Under the pieces are notes generated by a model that was given only the letters and a program-made list of their open reading frames with translations, ran no database searches and was not told the DNA's origin. Made by a program: the position numbers and the translations under genes. A stretch of 64,000 nt of DNA, taken from JACCTH01 sp035253825. Lineage in GTDB: Bacteria > Actinomycetota > Acidimicrobiia > Spongiisociales > ZC4RG35. Below are positions 52,729-61,630 of the stretch, piece after piece; position 1 is the stretch's first letter, and each line of letters begins with the position of its first letter. The DNA lies in NCBI GenBank assembly GCA_035253825.1, contig DATFBM010000012.1, positions 1 to 64,000 on the forward strand, given 5' to 3'.

Positions 52729-53081
52729 CTAGAGCAGGAGATTGGCAAGCTGACGCCAGGAGTCGACGGGGTCGTTGTCGAGGACATAGACGGCCAGGTG
52801 ATCGGCGCCGGCCTCGAGGTGAGCGGTGAGACCGGTGACCACGGTCTCGGGAGGGGCATGAATCACCAATGCATCGACCAAGCGATTGCTCCTCCGGCTG
52901 CCAAATCGGAGGAGTCCCAGCCTTCCCGAAGCAGATTGCGCCGATAGTTCGACAGACGCAGGTAACGCGCAACGATTGTCCTTGCCTCGGGCGGCGCAGG
53001 CGATGCGCCGGAGGTGAGTACCACCATAGGCGTCGGCGCCAGCAGCGATCCGGGACCCATCACCTGGCGGGCGAAGGCTTC
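52729..53081 (-). pseudogene. C-terminal remnant of an F420-dependent LLM-class oxidoreductase
   Basis: In frame with, and directly after, the stop of the flavin monooxygenase gene, the sequence reads EAFARQVMGPGSLLAP, then ARYLRLSNYRRNLLREGWDS and DLAAGG, ending in TGA. Restoring one base near 52888-52896 continues NRLVDALVIHAPPETV and AHLEAGADHLAVYVL to a stop at 52729. These are the last 110 or so residues of the LLM-class F420 oxidoreductase family. The N-terminal two thirds are missing and there is a 1-base deletion. Confidence 0.7.
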
Positions 53082-54557
53082 TCACCCCATCTCTTCTCGT
53101 TGGGCCGGTCCGAACCAGGTCGCCAGCGCTTCGGGCAATTTTGAGTCCGTGAGCGCTCCCGCCCAGGCGACGTATCCGTCGGGTCGAATCAGCACTGCCG
53201 GTGGGGCGGGAACCTCGCCCAGAACCGGGAGCTCCCAGGAGCCGCCATAGCTGGCATTGACCAACAACACCCGACCGGCCCACGGAGAAATATCGCCGCC
53301 ACCGGGCTGTCCCAGGTTGAGGAGGACGGGGCGGGCATCGTGGAGCAGGTTGTAAACCCGCATCGGGCCGTCGGTGGTGTCCAAGTCAAGATCGGGCATG
53401 CGCCTCCCGAGCAGGGGATGTCCCTCTCCGAGGTCGTATGAGATGTCCAGCCCCGAGATCATCCCGGCAATGCGCTTGCGCGGTTGGTCCATGGCCAGCA
53501 TTTCCAGGACAGTGTCCCGGAGAGCCCGGCTGCGCTCGTCGATGCGCATCAAGGCAACCTGCGCCATGGTGTTTTGCAAAACCCGGGCGCCGACCGGATG
53601 CCGTTCGGCGTGGTAGGTATCGAGGAAGCTCGCGGGGGAGAACCCTTTCACCACCTGGGCCAGCTTCCATCCCAGGTTCACGGCATCCTGGACGCCGGTA
53701 TTGAGGCCTTGTCCACCTTGGGGGCCGTGCACATGAGCGGCGTCACCCGCCAGCAGCACCCGTCCCGCCCGGTAGGACGCCGCCTGCCTGGTCATGTCGG
53801 TGAACCGTGAAATCCAGTTGGGACTGTGCACGCCGAAGTCTGTCCCGTAGGCAGCGACGAGCGCCTCCCTCAAATCTCGGAGGCTGGGCTGACTCGCATG
53901 CTCGATCTGCTTCTCGAGCAACACGACCCCATAGGGTCCTCCTCCCTTCTCCCGGTTGACCGGCCCAATGCCGCCACCCTCGGGGCGCATGCCGATCTCC
54001 GGCTCCTCGTCCATTTCCGCCTCGGCGATCATGTAGCTGGCCGTCGGGTCCCACCCGGGGAATTCGATGCCGGCCGCCTTCCGAACCAGGCTCCGGCCCC
54101 CGTCGCAGCCAACGAGATAAGTCGCTCGGAGCGAGCTCTCGTCGGACAGCTCCATAGAAACATCCGTTTCGTCTTGGGTGAAGCCCACCACTTCTCGGCT
54201 CCGAAGGATGGGGACCCCGAGCTCGTCGACCCATCCCGCCAGGATGGGCTCGATCCGGCTTTGCCAGAGGGCCAGGATGTAGTTGTGGCGGGTGGGAAAG
54301 TCGCTGATGTCTAAGAAAGTCCCGGCATAGCCCACGAAGGGATGTATTTGGCCCTCGGCCAAGAACCGATCGGCGATGCCACGCTGATCGAGCACTTCGA
54401 TAGTCCGCGAATGGAGGCCCCCCGATCGTGACCCGTCGAGATCCTGGGTGGCCCGTCGTTCGACGATGACGACCTCGATCCCTGCCAACGCCAGCTCCCC
54501 CGCCAGCATCAACCCAGTCGGACCCCCTCCGGCGATTACTACCGAGTGCTCGGTCAA
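53082..54557 (-). CDS. FAD-dependent aromatic monooxygenase (MhpA/rifampicin-monooxygenase-like)
   Basis: 491 residues. FAD motif VVIAGGGPTGLMLAGELAL, the DG motif VGCDGGRSLVRKAAGI and the GD motif GRVLLAGDAAHVHGPQGGQGLNTGVQDA identify the class A flavin monooxygenases. A thioredoxin-like C-terminal domain ends with VLIRPDGYVAWAG, as in MhpA and Rox. It could hydroxylate phenolic compounds or inactivate rifamycins. A dead LLM gene follows in frame after its stop. Confidence 0.92.
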   Translation of the reverse strand: MTEHSVVIAGGGPTGLMLAGELALAGIEVVIVERRATQDLDGSRSGGLHSRTIEVLDQRGIADRFLAEGQIHPFVGYAGTFLDISDFPTRHNYILALWQSRIEPILAGWVDELGVPILRSREVVGFTQDETDVSMELSDESSLRATYLVGCDGGRSLVRKAAGIEFPGWDPTASYMIAEAEMDEEPEIGMRPEGGGIGPVNREKGGGPYGVVLLEKQIEHASQPSLRDLREALVAAYGTDFGVHSPNWISRFTDMTRQAASYRAGRVLLAGDAAHVHGPQGGQGLNTGVQDAVNLGWKLAQVVKGFSPASFLDTYHAERHPVGARVLQNTMAQVALMRIDERSRALRDTVLEMLAMDQPRKRIAGMISGLDISYDLGEGHPLLGRRMPDLDLDTTDGPMRVYNLLHDARPVLLNLGQPGGGDISPWAGRVLLVNASYGGSWELPVLGEVPAPPAVLIRPDGYVAWAGALTDSKLPEALATWFGPAQREEMG

Positions 54558-54618
54558 CGCTGCTCCCCGGTACGACTCGCTGGAGTCCGATTACGCCGGA
54601 TGGCGCGGGTGCCAAGCC

Positions 54619-55356
54619 TCATTGCGGGCTGAGAACGGCGAACTCGTTTCCGTCGGGATCTGCCAATTGCAATCCGGGAGGGCCTTCCTGACTGACGACC
54701 CTGCTGGCCCCGAGGGCGGTCAGGCGATCGACCGCGGTTTCCTCTCCATCATCCGCCCGGAGATCGAGGTGGAGACGATTCATTCCGGCTGCCACCTCCC
54801 CAGGAGGCCCGAAGGTGATGAATGGTCCCCGACCGTTGGGAGCACGGATCGCAACATCGCCGTCTTGGTCGTAGACAACGGGCCAACCGATCGCTTCTCC
54901 CCAGAAGTAGCCGGTGGCTGGATTGGCCGGCTCGAAGACGACTGCTCCGAGGAATTCGGTGTCGGCTAGAAACTCCCCGCGCAGAACGATGCAGAACTCG
55001 TTGCCTTCGGGATCACCCAGCACCACGTGCTCGGCATCGGGGCCTTGCCCGATATCGACACGCCGAGCGCCGAGCGAAATCAAGCGGTCGACGATCTCTC
55101 GCTGGTGGTCGACGGATTCGCTGACCAAATCGAGATGGATCGGATTCTTCGTGGTCTTCGGTTCCCGAACCTGGCGGAAGGCAAGCTTGAAGGGAGTGCC
55201 ATCGGTTGGCAGTACGTACATCTCCTCACGGAACTCCCGTCCCAAATCCCAACCGAGGGCGCTCGCCCAGAAGCTGGCAAGGGAAACGGGGTCGTTGGCG
55301 TCAAAGCGGAGGTTGGCAAACCTCATTGTCATCTCAGGGCCGGAGCTGGGGTCCAC
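54619..55356 (-). CDS. Tandem VOC (glyoxalase-like) protein
   Basis: 245 residues with two glyoxalase-like modules: FDANDPVSLASFWASALGW with LGDPEGNEFCIVL in the first half, and ANPATGYFWGEAIGWPVV with LADPDGNEFAVL in the second. Each W-E/D pattern places it in the glyoxalase_6 type. The GTG at 55356 overlaps the previous stop by one base (TAGTG); an ATG eight codons in is an alternative start. Confidence 0.85.
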   Translation of the reverse strand: MDPSSGPEMTMRFANLRFDANDPVSLASFWASALGWDLGREFREEMYVLPTDGTPFKLAFRQVREPKTTKNPIHLDLVSESVDHQREIVDRLISLGARRVDIGQGPDAEHVVLGDPEGNEFCIVLRGEFLADTEFLGAVVFEPANPATGYFWGEAIGWPVVYDQDGDVAIRAPNGRGPFITFGPPGEVAAGMNRLHLDLRADDGEETAVDRLTALGASRVVSQEGPPGLQLADPDGNEFAVLSPQ

Positions 55357-55793
55357 TACTCCTTGGCTGAGGTGTTGAACATCCAGCGCACCCCGTACTT
55401 ATCCATCAGGGAGCCGAAGTAGTCGCCCCAGAATTGCTCACCGAGGTTCATCTCGATGGTGGCGCCCTCGCTCAGCGCGGCGAAATAGCGGTCGGCGTCG
55501 CGGCGACTGTCGAGCTCCAGCATGATGTAAACGTTGTTGCCCTGATCGACAGTGAATCCCATGGACTCAGGGGCATCGGTCCCGTGCAGCATGTAATCGT
55601 CGACGATCGGGAGCTGAATATGCATGATCAGGTTCTTGTCAGACTCGCTCAGCTCCGGCTGGCCCGGCTGGGGTGGCGCATCTCCCAGCCGAGAAATGTC
55701 TCCCACGAAATCGGTGCCGAAGATCGATTTGTAAAAGTTGAACGCCTCTTCAGTCTGGTTGGCGAAGTTGAGGTAGGTGCTTACCCGAGCCAT
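55356..55793 (-). CDS. PhnB-like VOC protein
   Basis: 145 residues from the ATG at 55793, with AGGAGGG 6-7 bases upstream; the longer open frame upstream has no coding look. Features STYLNFANQTEEAFNFYKSIFG, HIQLPIVDDYMLHGTDAP and the closing GEQFWGDYFGSLMDKYGVRWMFN, typical of PhnB/3-demethylubiquinone-like VOC proteins. Function unknown. It is translated into the next VOC gene by a one-base overlap. Confidence 0.9.
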   Translation of the reverse strand: MARVSTYLNFANQTEEAFNFYKSIFGTDFVGDISRLGDAPPQPGQPELSESDKNLIMHIQLPIVDDYMLHGTDAPESMGFTVDQGNNVYIMLELDSRRDADRYFAALSEGATIEMNLGEQFWGDYFGSLMDKYGVRWMFNTSAKE

Positions 55794-55925
55794 CTTTTCC
55801 CTCCTTGGAAGAGCGTGATGCCAGGTTAAGCACCCCCTGAGGCTCTCGAACGGGGTGCACTCCGTAGGGACCAACTCCTCATTCGATGCGATCGAGGTTT
55901 TGCCCATCGTTAGCGTGCAGCGGTT

Positions 55926-57164
55926 GTGGGTCGAATCGTCGAAGCCATAGCTCCGAGTCGTCTCGGGCGGGACTTTCGATGGCTCTTCGCCGCCTCCTGG
56001 GCCACCAACATCGGGGACGGCATCGCGGTGGCAGCGGGACCGCTCCTGATGGCGGCCCAGACCAGCGATCCCGGGCTTGTCGCCCTGGCCCTCCTCGTCC
56101 AACGCCTCCCCTACCTGCTCATCGGTCTGTACGTGGGAGTCCTGGCTGATCGACTCAACCGAAGGCGAATCGCGATCGTGGTCAACGCCTTGCGGGCTCT
56201 GGTGGTCGCCACCCTGGCGGTGATCATCGCCAGCGAACAAGCCAACGTGGTCGTCGTTCTGACAACTCTCTTCATTTTGGGTATCGCCGAAGTCTTCGCT
56301 GACATCACCAAGGCGACGCTCCTCCCCATGGTCGTGGCGGAGAGAGACCTCGGAGTGGCGAACGCCCGAACCGTTTCCGGATTCATCACGGCCAACCAGC
56401 TCGTGGGACCCTCAATCGGGGCCTTCTTGTTCGCAGTCGGGATGGCCGTACCGTTTGGTGCTCAGGCGATGTGCATGGCTCTGGGGGCGGTGCTTGTCTC
56501 CCGGATCGCGCGAACACCATCGGTGAACTCAGGCAAGCCCTCGCACCTCGGGCGCGACCTCAAGGAAGGATGGCGCTGGCTCTGGAACCACGCCCCGCTT
56601 CGCACCCTGGCGGTAACGGTCTTCGTCTTCAATATCACTTTTGGTGCCGCCTGGTCCGTCCTGGTTCTAATTGCAATCGACCGCCTCCAGGTCGGCGAGG
56701 GGGGCTACGGATTGATGATCACAGCCGGTGCGATTGGAGGGCTCATCGGATCCGCCGCCTACGGTGCCCTGGAGTCGCGGTTCAGCCTGGCCGACCTCAT
56801 GCGAGTGGGTCTGGTGGTCGAATGCCTCACCCACTTGACCCTGGCAACCACTACCACACCGTGGTTGGGGATGGCCATCCTCTTCCTGTTCGGGGCCCAT
56901 AACTCGATCTGGGGAACCACGACCACCACGATTCGCCAGCGAGCCGTGCCTGCCGACTTCCTGGGACGAGTCAGCAGCATCAACCAACTCGGATCCTATG
57001 GGGGACTGGTAGCGGGCGCGGCATTGGGTGGGGTTGTCGCCCGCAGTTGGGGCGTCACCGGGCCCTTCTGGTTCGCCGGCATCGGCTCGGCGGTCACGCT
57101 CGTCCTGATCTGGCGTCAACTCTCTCACATCGCCCATGCTGGAGCCGAGCGCTCGTTGAGCTGA
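55926..57164 (+). CDS. Major facilitator superfamily exporter (EntS-like)
   Basis: 412 residues, GTG start. Twelve hydrophobic segments. First-helix motif FRWLFAASWATNIGDGIAVAAGPLL and LYVGVLADRLNRRRIAIV are MFS signatures. Second-half PADFLGRVSSINQLGSYGGLVAGAALGG is seen in enterobactin-exporter-like and macrolide-efflux proteins. Substrate unknown. Confidence 0.9.
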   Translation: MGRIVEAIAPSRLGRDFRWLFAASWATNIGDGIAVAAGPLLMAAQTSDPGLVALALLVQRLPYLLIGLYVGVLADRLNRRRIAIVVNALRALVVATLAVIIASEQANVVVVLTTLFILGIAEVFADITKATLLPMVVAERDLGVANARTVSGFITANQLVGPSIGAFLFAVGMAVPFGAQAMCMALGAVLVSRIARTPSVNSGKPSHLGRDLKEGWRWLWNHAPLRTLAVTVFVFNITFGAAWSVLVLIAIDRLQVGEGGYGLMITAGAIGGLIGSAAYGALESRFSLADLMRVGLVVECLTHLTLATTTTPWLGMAILFLFGAHNSIWGTTTTTIRQRAVPADFLGRVSSINQLGSYGGLVAGAALGGVVARSWGVTGPFWFAGIGSAVTLVLIWRQLSHIAHAGAERSLS

Positions 57165-57202
57165 CCTCGCTCACCCATGTTGTCGACCGGGGCGCTTGAG
57201 GG

Positions 57203-58075
57203 TTGGATGTGCCGATGCGAGAGGTCAGAGCAGTGGACTTTGAAGCAGTGGTGCTGGCGACAAGCTTGTTGCAGCGCGCTCGTCTAGCTCACCATCACGC
57301 CGGCCTCTGGGAAGCCGCCGACGTGCAGTGGTGGTGGCGCCAGCCGCGACAATCCGACGAAGTCGAGAAGCTCTTCTGGGTCGACGAGGAAGGGCCGGTT
57401 GTCGGAGTCCTCCTGACGAGCTGGATCGATCAGGCCTGGCAATGCGATCCAGTCATCGTCCCCGGGGCGCCGGGGCTCCATCCAGACCTGGTGTGGACCC
57501 GGGCAATCGAGCACGCCGAAAGGCACGTGGACACAAGATTCGAAGTGCCAGTGAGCGACGATGATCGAGCGTTCACAGAGCTGGCCCAGCGAGCCGGGCT
57601 CACCGCCGGCGGCCGAGACTCCACCGCCTGGATGGACGCTGCCCATCGGCCGCCCACATCGGCTCTACCTGCGGACTTCGTAGTGGTCGATCGGACTCAG
57701 CGGCGGGACACCCCGCATCCGCTACGCCGTCGAAATGGGGACGGGGTGGCGCAGCGACTCGCCCAGTGTCCCCTTTACGACCCGGAGCTCGATCTCGCGG
57801 TCGAGACCGCCGATGGGGTGGTCGCCGGCTACTCGCTGTACTGGTTTGACCCGACCACAAAGGTGGGACTCGTCGAACCCGTCAGGGTCGAAGAGGAGTT
57901 TCAACGGCGAGGTCTCGCACGAGCGATGCTGACTGCCGGAATCGATCGCCTCTTCAAGAGAGGAGCCCAGCGGGTGAAGGTCTCATACGAAACCGACTCC
58001 GCCGGCGCTCTCTATCAAGGTGTCGGGTTCCGGCCGACATCTACCGCCACTTGGTATCGATCCTTGCCCAATTAG
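57203..58075 (+). CDS. GNAT-family N-acetyltransferase
   Basis: 290 residues; TTG at 57203, with an ATG four codons in. The C-terminal half (from about 190) has the acetyl-CoA loop VRVEEEFQRRGLARAMLTAG and the closing SAGALYQGVGFRPT, which are GNAT motifs. The first half is a second, degenerate GNAT-like module without a clear CoA loop, as in two-domain acetyltransferases. Substrate unknown. Confidence 0.85.
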   Translation: MDVPMREVRAVDFEAVVLATSLLQRARLAHHHAGLWEAADVQWWWRQPRQSDEVEKLFWVDEEGPVVGVLLTSWIDQAWQCDPVIVPGAPGLHPDLVWTRAIEHAERHVDTRFEVPVSDDDRAFTELAQRAGLTAGGRDSTAWMDAAHRPPTSALPADFVVVDRTQRRDTPHPLRRRNGDGVAQRLAQCPLYDPELDLAVETADGVVAGYSLYWFDPTTKVGLVEPVRVEEEFQRRGLARAMLTAGIDRLFKRGAQRVKVSYETDSAGALYQGVGFRPTSTATWYRSLPN

Positions 58076-58138
58076 CCGGCGGCCCGCCACCGCGTTCGTT
58101 GGTTGACCGCCCCCGTCATCCGTAGAAAACTCGTCGCC

Positions 58139-58606
58139 GTGAGCTATGGCTGGTGGGTTTTCATTCATCTGGTCGGCGTGGTGGGCTTCGTGGCTGCTCA
58201 CGGCACCTCCATGGCAGCGACCGTGCTCATGCGTCGCATACGTGATCCGCAGCAGGTTTCGGGGATCCTCCAGCTCAGCGCCGCCACGGTGAATGCCTTC
58301 TACATCTCGACCCTGGTGTTGTTGGTGGGCGGGATCGGTGCCGGGATTCAGGGCAGGTGGTTCTCTCGGGGTTGGATCTGGGTCTCGCTCGGCTTGCTGA
58401 TCGGCGTCGGAATCCTGATGTTTCCCATGGCTCGTGGACACTTCCGGCGCGTCCGAATGGTTCTGGAGCTGATGGGGAGCGGAACCACGGTTACGGGCGA
58501 CGACTTCGCCCGGGTGCTGAACTCAGGCAACCCGATCCTCACGGCGGGGACCGGAGTGGTTGCCTTGCTTCTTATCGTCTATCTAATGGTGATGAAGCCC
58601 TTTTGA
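58139..58606 (+). CDS. DUF2269-like integral membrane protein
   Basis: 155 residues from the GTG at 58139; a TTG 12 codons earlier extends the frame. Four hydrophobic segments beginning YGWWVFIHLVGVVGFVAAHGTSM, with the small-residue GxxxxxHG pattern of the DUF2269 group. Its stop overlaps the TTG of the Usp-Rieske gene (TTGA), so the two are likely co-translated. Confidence 0.75.
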   Translation: MSYGWWVFIHLVGVVGFVAAHGTSMAATVLMRRIRDPQQVSGILQLSAATVNAFYISTLVLLVGGIGAGIQGRWFSRGWIWVSLGLLIGVGILMFPMARGHFRRVRMVLELMGSGTTVTGDDFARVLNSGNPILTAGTGVVALLLIVYLMVMKPF

Positions 58607-59613
58607 GCGCCTATCGCCGCCTCCTGGTCGGGGCGCATGGGACGGCGACCTCGGCGGTGGCCGAGGAAGTCGCTTCCCGTCTCGCCAATCAACTTGGGGC
58701 CGGTCTGACCCTCGTCCACGTCGGTGACGACCCGGTAGCCAGTGCCAAGATCCTGGAGGAAGCGGTGGAGCGAGCCCGGAAGTCAGGGGTCGAAGCCGAG
58801 ACTGTCCAACACCAGGGTGAGATCGCCCAATCGATCATGACGGCCGCCACCGAGCGGCTAGCCGATCTCTTGGTTATCGGGGACCACGGAATAGGGTCGG
58901 GGAGTCGGTTCGCGATGGGGGGTATTCCCGATCAGGTGGCTCATAACACCCCAATCGACATCTTGGTGGTGAGGACAAGCGATCCCCAGAATCGTCCGCC
59001 CAGCTACCGAAAGGTCTTGATCGGCACTGACGGGTCTCTAACCGCCCATCAGGCAGCGCGTCATGGTCATGCCCTGGCGGAAGCACTCGGAGCCGCGGTC
59101 AGCTTGATGTTCGTGGGAGACCCACTGATTGGAGACATTGTCCTTCGCGACACTTCCGCTCGCCTCGGTGGCGAGAAGATGAACCTCATCGTGGCCAAGG
59201 GCAACCCCTCGGCCAAGATCTCGAAGGCGGCCGGCGATCACGACCTGGTGGTGGTTGGCAGCAAGGGAATGACCGGATCTCGGCGCTACATCCAGCGAGT
59301 GGTCCCAAACCGGGTGGCGCACGACGCCCCATGCGACGTGCTCATCGCCAAGACCGTGGGTCGCCAATTCTTCGACCTCCGTCCCGGCGAAGGCGCCGTG
59401 GTCGAGGTGGAAGGAGAGAGGGTGGCGGCCTACCTCCACGAAGACGGTTCGACCTACCTACTTTCGGCTCGTTGCACCCACATGGGCTGTGTGGTCGGAT
59501 GGAACAGCCGTGCCCGAACCTGGGACTGCCCATGCCACGGCTCCCGATACGACTATGCCGGGGCTGTGATCAACGGTCCCGCCGCCAGGCCGCTCCCCCC
59601 ACTCGAAGCCTGA
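58603..59613 (+). CDS. Two universal-stress-protein domains fused to a Rieske domain
   Basis: 336 residues from the TTG at 58603 that overlaps the previous stop; the upstream frame is inside the DUF2269-like gene. Usp domain 1, residues about 4-123 (YRRLLVGAHG to IDILVVRT), has GDHGIGSGSRFAMGG where the ATP loop expects a G-(S/T). Usp domain 2, about 130-260 (YRKVLIGTDGS to CDVLIAKT), has a further degraded loop (SKGMTGSRRYIQRVV). The C-terminal 75 residues are a Rieske domain: CTHMGC and CPCHGSRYD give C-x-H and C-x-x-H, and the ending VINGPAARPLP is that seen in flavoprotein-linked Rieske domains. No stop or frameshift separates the parts. Confidence 0.9.
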   Translation: MSAYRRLLVGAHGTATSAVAEEVASRLANQLGAGLTLVHVGDDPVASAKILEEAVERARKSGVEAETVQHQGEIAQSIMTAATERLADLLVIGDHGIGSGSRFAMGGIPDQVAHNTPIDILVVRTSDPQNRPPSYRKVLIGTDGSLTAHQAARHGHALAEALGAAVSLMFVGDPLIGDIVLRDTSARLGGEKMNLIVAKGNPSAKISKAAGDHDLVVVGSKGMTGSRRYIQRVVPNRVAHDAPCDVLIAKTVGRQFFDLRPGEGAVVEVEGERVAAYLHEDGSTYLLSARCTHMGCVVGWNSRARTWDCPCHGSRYDYAGAVINGPAARPLPPLEA

Positions 59614-59668
59614 GGCGATCGGGCATACCGCAACGGGCCTGCCCCCCACATCGACGTATCCTCGCGCG

Positions 59669-60952
59669 GTGACGTACCTCAGGAGCCTCGGCGACCGCCT
59701 CGCCACGATCGGAGCCGAGCCGTCCGACGACGACGATACGCGCCACCGCAAAGCACTTCTTGTCCGGATCGCGGTTCTAATCCTGCCGATCTCTTTCCTG
59801 TGGGCCGGCCTGTATCTGGCATTCGGCGCCTGGTCAGGCTCGTTGGCGCTGCTCTACGCGGTGATCTCGATCGGGTCCATCGCTCTTTTCGCCCGGAACG
59901 GCAACTTCCGTCAACTCTTGCGCATCCAACTCGCGGACATCCTCCTCGCCCCTACGGTCTCGATGATCGCCCTCGGCGGCTTCTTGCCCGGCGGGTCACC
60001 CGGCATTTGGGGCATCCTCGCCCCGCTCGGCGCGCTGGTCTTCGATGGCGTGCGCGCCGGCATCCGATGGTTCTTGGCCTTCATCACCATCTTCCTGGCG
60101 TCGGGGGTTGCCGGCATCGCTTTGGGGATCTCGTCCCCGCTGCCGGAATGGTTCTCCGGTCTTCTCCTGGCGCTGAACGTCACTGTCGGCGGGACGATCT
60201 TCTTCACATTGCTGGTTCTGTTCGCGAGGCAGCGCGAGGAGGCGTTGACCGCTCTCCGGTCAGAACAACAGCGGTCCGAGGGACTGCTCCTGAACATCCT
60301 TCCCACTTCGATCGCCGACCGGCTCAAAGGCGAGGCTCGTACCATCGCCGACCAGTTCGCGGCCGCCTCGGTGCTGTTCGCAGATGTGGTCGATTTCACC
60401 GCCCGCTCGAAGGATCTGCCAGCTGCCGAGATCGTCGGTCTCCTCGATCGGCTTTTCAGCCATTTCGACACCTTGGCTGAGCGGCACGGGCTCGAGAAGA
60501 TCAAAACCATCGGCGATGCCTACATGGTCGCCGCCGGGGTCCCGATTCCGAGGCCGGACCACGCCCGGGCTATTGCATTGGTGGCACTCGATATGGTCAG
60601 TTCGACCGCCCCCGGTGGCCCTTGTGGCGACCTTGGTTTCGAACTGCGTATCGGGATCAACTCGGGGCCGGTCGTGGCCGGCATCATTGGTCGGCACAAG
60701 TTCCTCTACGACCTGTGGGGAGACGCGGTGAACACGGCATCTCGGATGGAGTCGGGTGGCACACCAGGTCGGATCCAGGTCACCCGGCCCACCTACGAGT
60801 TGCTGAAGGATGAGTTCGAATTGGAGCGGCGGGGAACGATCAAGGTCAAGGGCAAAGGCGAAATGGAGACTTGGTACCTCTTAGGGAGATCCCTGGACGC
60901 CCACGAATCTCAGAGCACCAGACAGGCGCTGGCTGATCGCATAGCGAAATGA
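59669..60952 (+). CDS. Membrane-anchored class III adenylate cyclase
   Basis: 427 residues, GTG start. Six membrane segments between residues 33 and 187, a short stalk with LLLNILPTSIADRLKG, then the catalytic domain. All canonical residues are present: metal Asps D239 (LFADVVDF) and D283 (TIGDAYM), adenine-selecting K279 and D352 (WGDAVNTASRM), transition-state N355 and R359. This is the only cyclase in the window with a complete active site, so it probably makes cAMP. 63 bases downstream lies a RibD_C-type reductase on the same strand. Confidence 0.93.
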   Translation: MTYLRSLGDRLATIGAEPSDDDDTRHRKALLVRIAVLILPISFLWAGLYLAFGAWSGSLALLYAVISIGSIALFARNGNFRQLLRIQLADILLAPTVSMIALGGFLPGGSPGIWGILAPLGALVFDGVRAGIRWFLAFITIFLASGVAGIALGISSPLPEWFSGLLLALNVTVGGTIFFTLLVLFARQREEALTALRSEQQRSEGLLLNILPTSIADRLKGEARTIADQFAAASVLFADVVDFTARSKDLPAAEIVGLLDRLFSHFDTLAERHGLEKIKTIGDAYMVAAGVPIPRPDHARAIALVALDMVSSTAPGGPCGDLGFELRIGINSGPVVAGIIGRHKFLYDLWGDAVNTASRMESGGTPGRIQVTRPTYELLKDEFELERRGTIKVKGKGEMETWYLLGRSLDAHESQSTRQALADRIAK

Positions 60953-61015
60953 TGCTGGGGTTGCCATCGCCACCTCGTACATGGCGCAATGTCAAGATCG
61001 ACCAAAGGAGAACAA

Positions 61016-61618
61016 ATGCCCGAATTGATGGTGGATTTCATCACTTCATTGGACGGATTTGGCGCTGCCGAAGGCTGGCCAGGTTGGTGGGGGCTCGAGG
61101 GTCCCCAATATTTGGCCTGGCTACAACAACAACCACAGGACTACACGACCCTGATGGGAGCGAACACCTACCGGCTGATGTCGGGATTCGCCGCCCAAGC
61201 GGCGGAATCGGACGACGCCACCGAGGAAGACGCCGCCATGGGCGTGCTCACCAAACAGCCCAAGGTGGTTTTTTCCTCAACACTCAAGGAACCGTTGTCG
61301 TGGGCCAACACCCGGCTGGTCGCCGAAGATGCGGCGGAGACGGTGAAAGCGATGAAGCGCGACGGCACCAGTCCGATGCACACCCTCGGCAGCATCAGTC
61401 TCTGCCGCTCGCTCCTGAAAGCCGGTCTGGTGGACCGCTTCCGAGTCGGAGTCTTCCCGGTCATCACCGGAAGCACCGGCCGGGACCGAATTTATGACGG
61501 TTATCCAGACGTCGCCCTCGAGCTGGTTGCCCACCAGACATTTGACGACAAGATCCAACTCCTCGAGTACGTTCCTACAGTGCTCGAGGGGCCGCCCGGC
61601 GCCAAGCCCACGCCCTGA
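61016..61618 (+). CDS. RibD_C-type (dihydrofolate-reductase-like) reductase
   Basis: 200 residues from the ATG at 61016, with AGGAG 6 bases upstream; the ATG nine codons earlier is less likely. MPELMVDFITSLDGFGAAEGWPGWWG, YTTLMGANTYRLMSGF, PMHTLGSISLCRSLLKAGLVDRFRVGVFPVITGS are RibD_C motifs. It is the second member of this family in the window; the first is fused to a cyclase domain. It may bind NADPH or flavin; substrate unknown. Confidence 0.88.
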   Translation: MPELMVDFITSLDGFGAAEGWPGWWGLEGPQYLAWLQQQPQDYTTLMGANTYRLMSGFAAQAAESDDATEEDAAMGVLTKQPKVVFSSTLKEPLSWANTRLVAEDAAETVKAMKRDGTSPMHTLGSISLCRSLLKAGLVDRFRVGVFPVITGSTGRDRIYDGYPDVALELVAHQTFDDKIQLLEYVPTVLEGPPGAKPTP

Positions 61619-61630
61619 CCCGACACCCGT

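Noticed and set aside
55794..56240. N-terminal extension of the PhnB-like gene
   Set aside because: Charged, low-complexity translation overlapping the MFS gene; the ATG at 55793 has a strong ribosome site.
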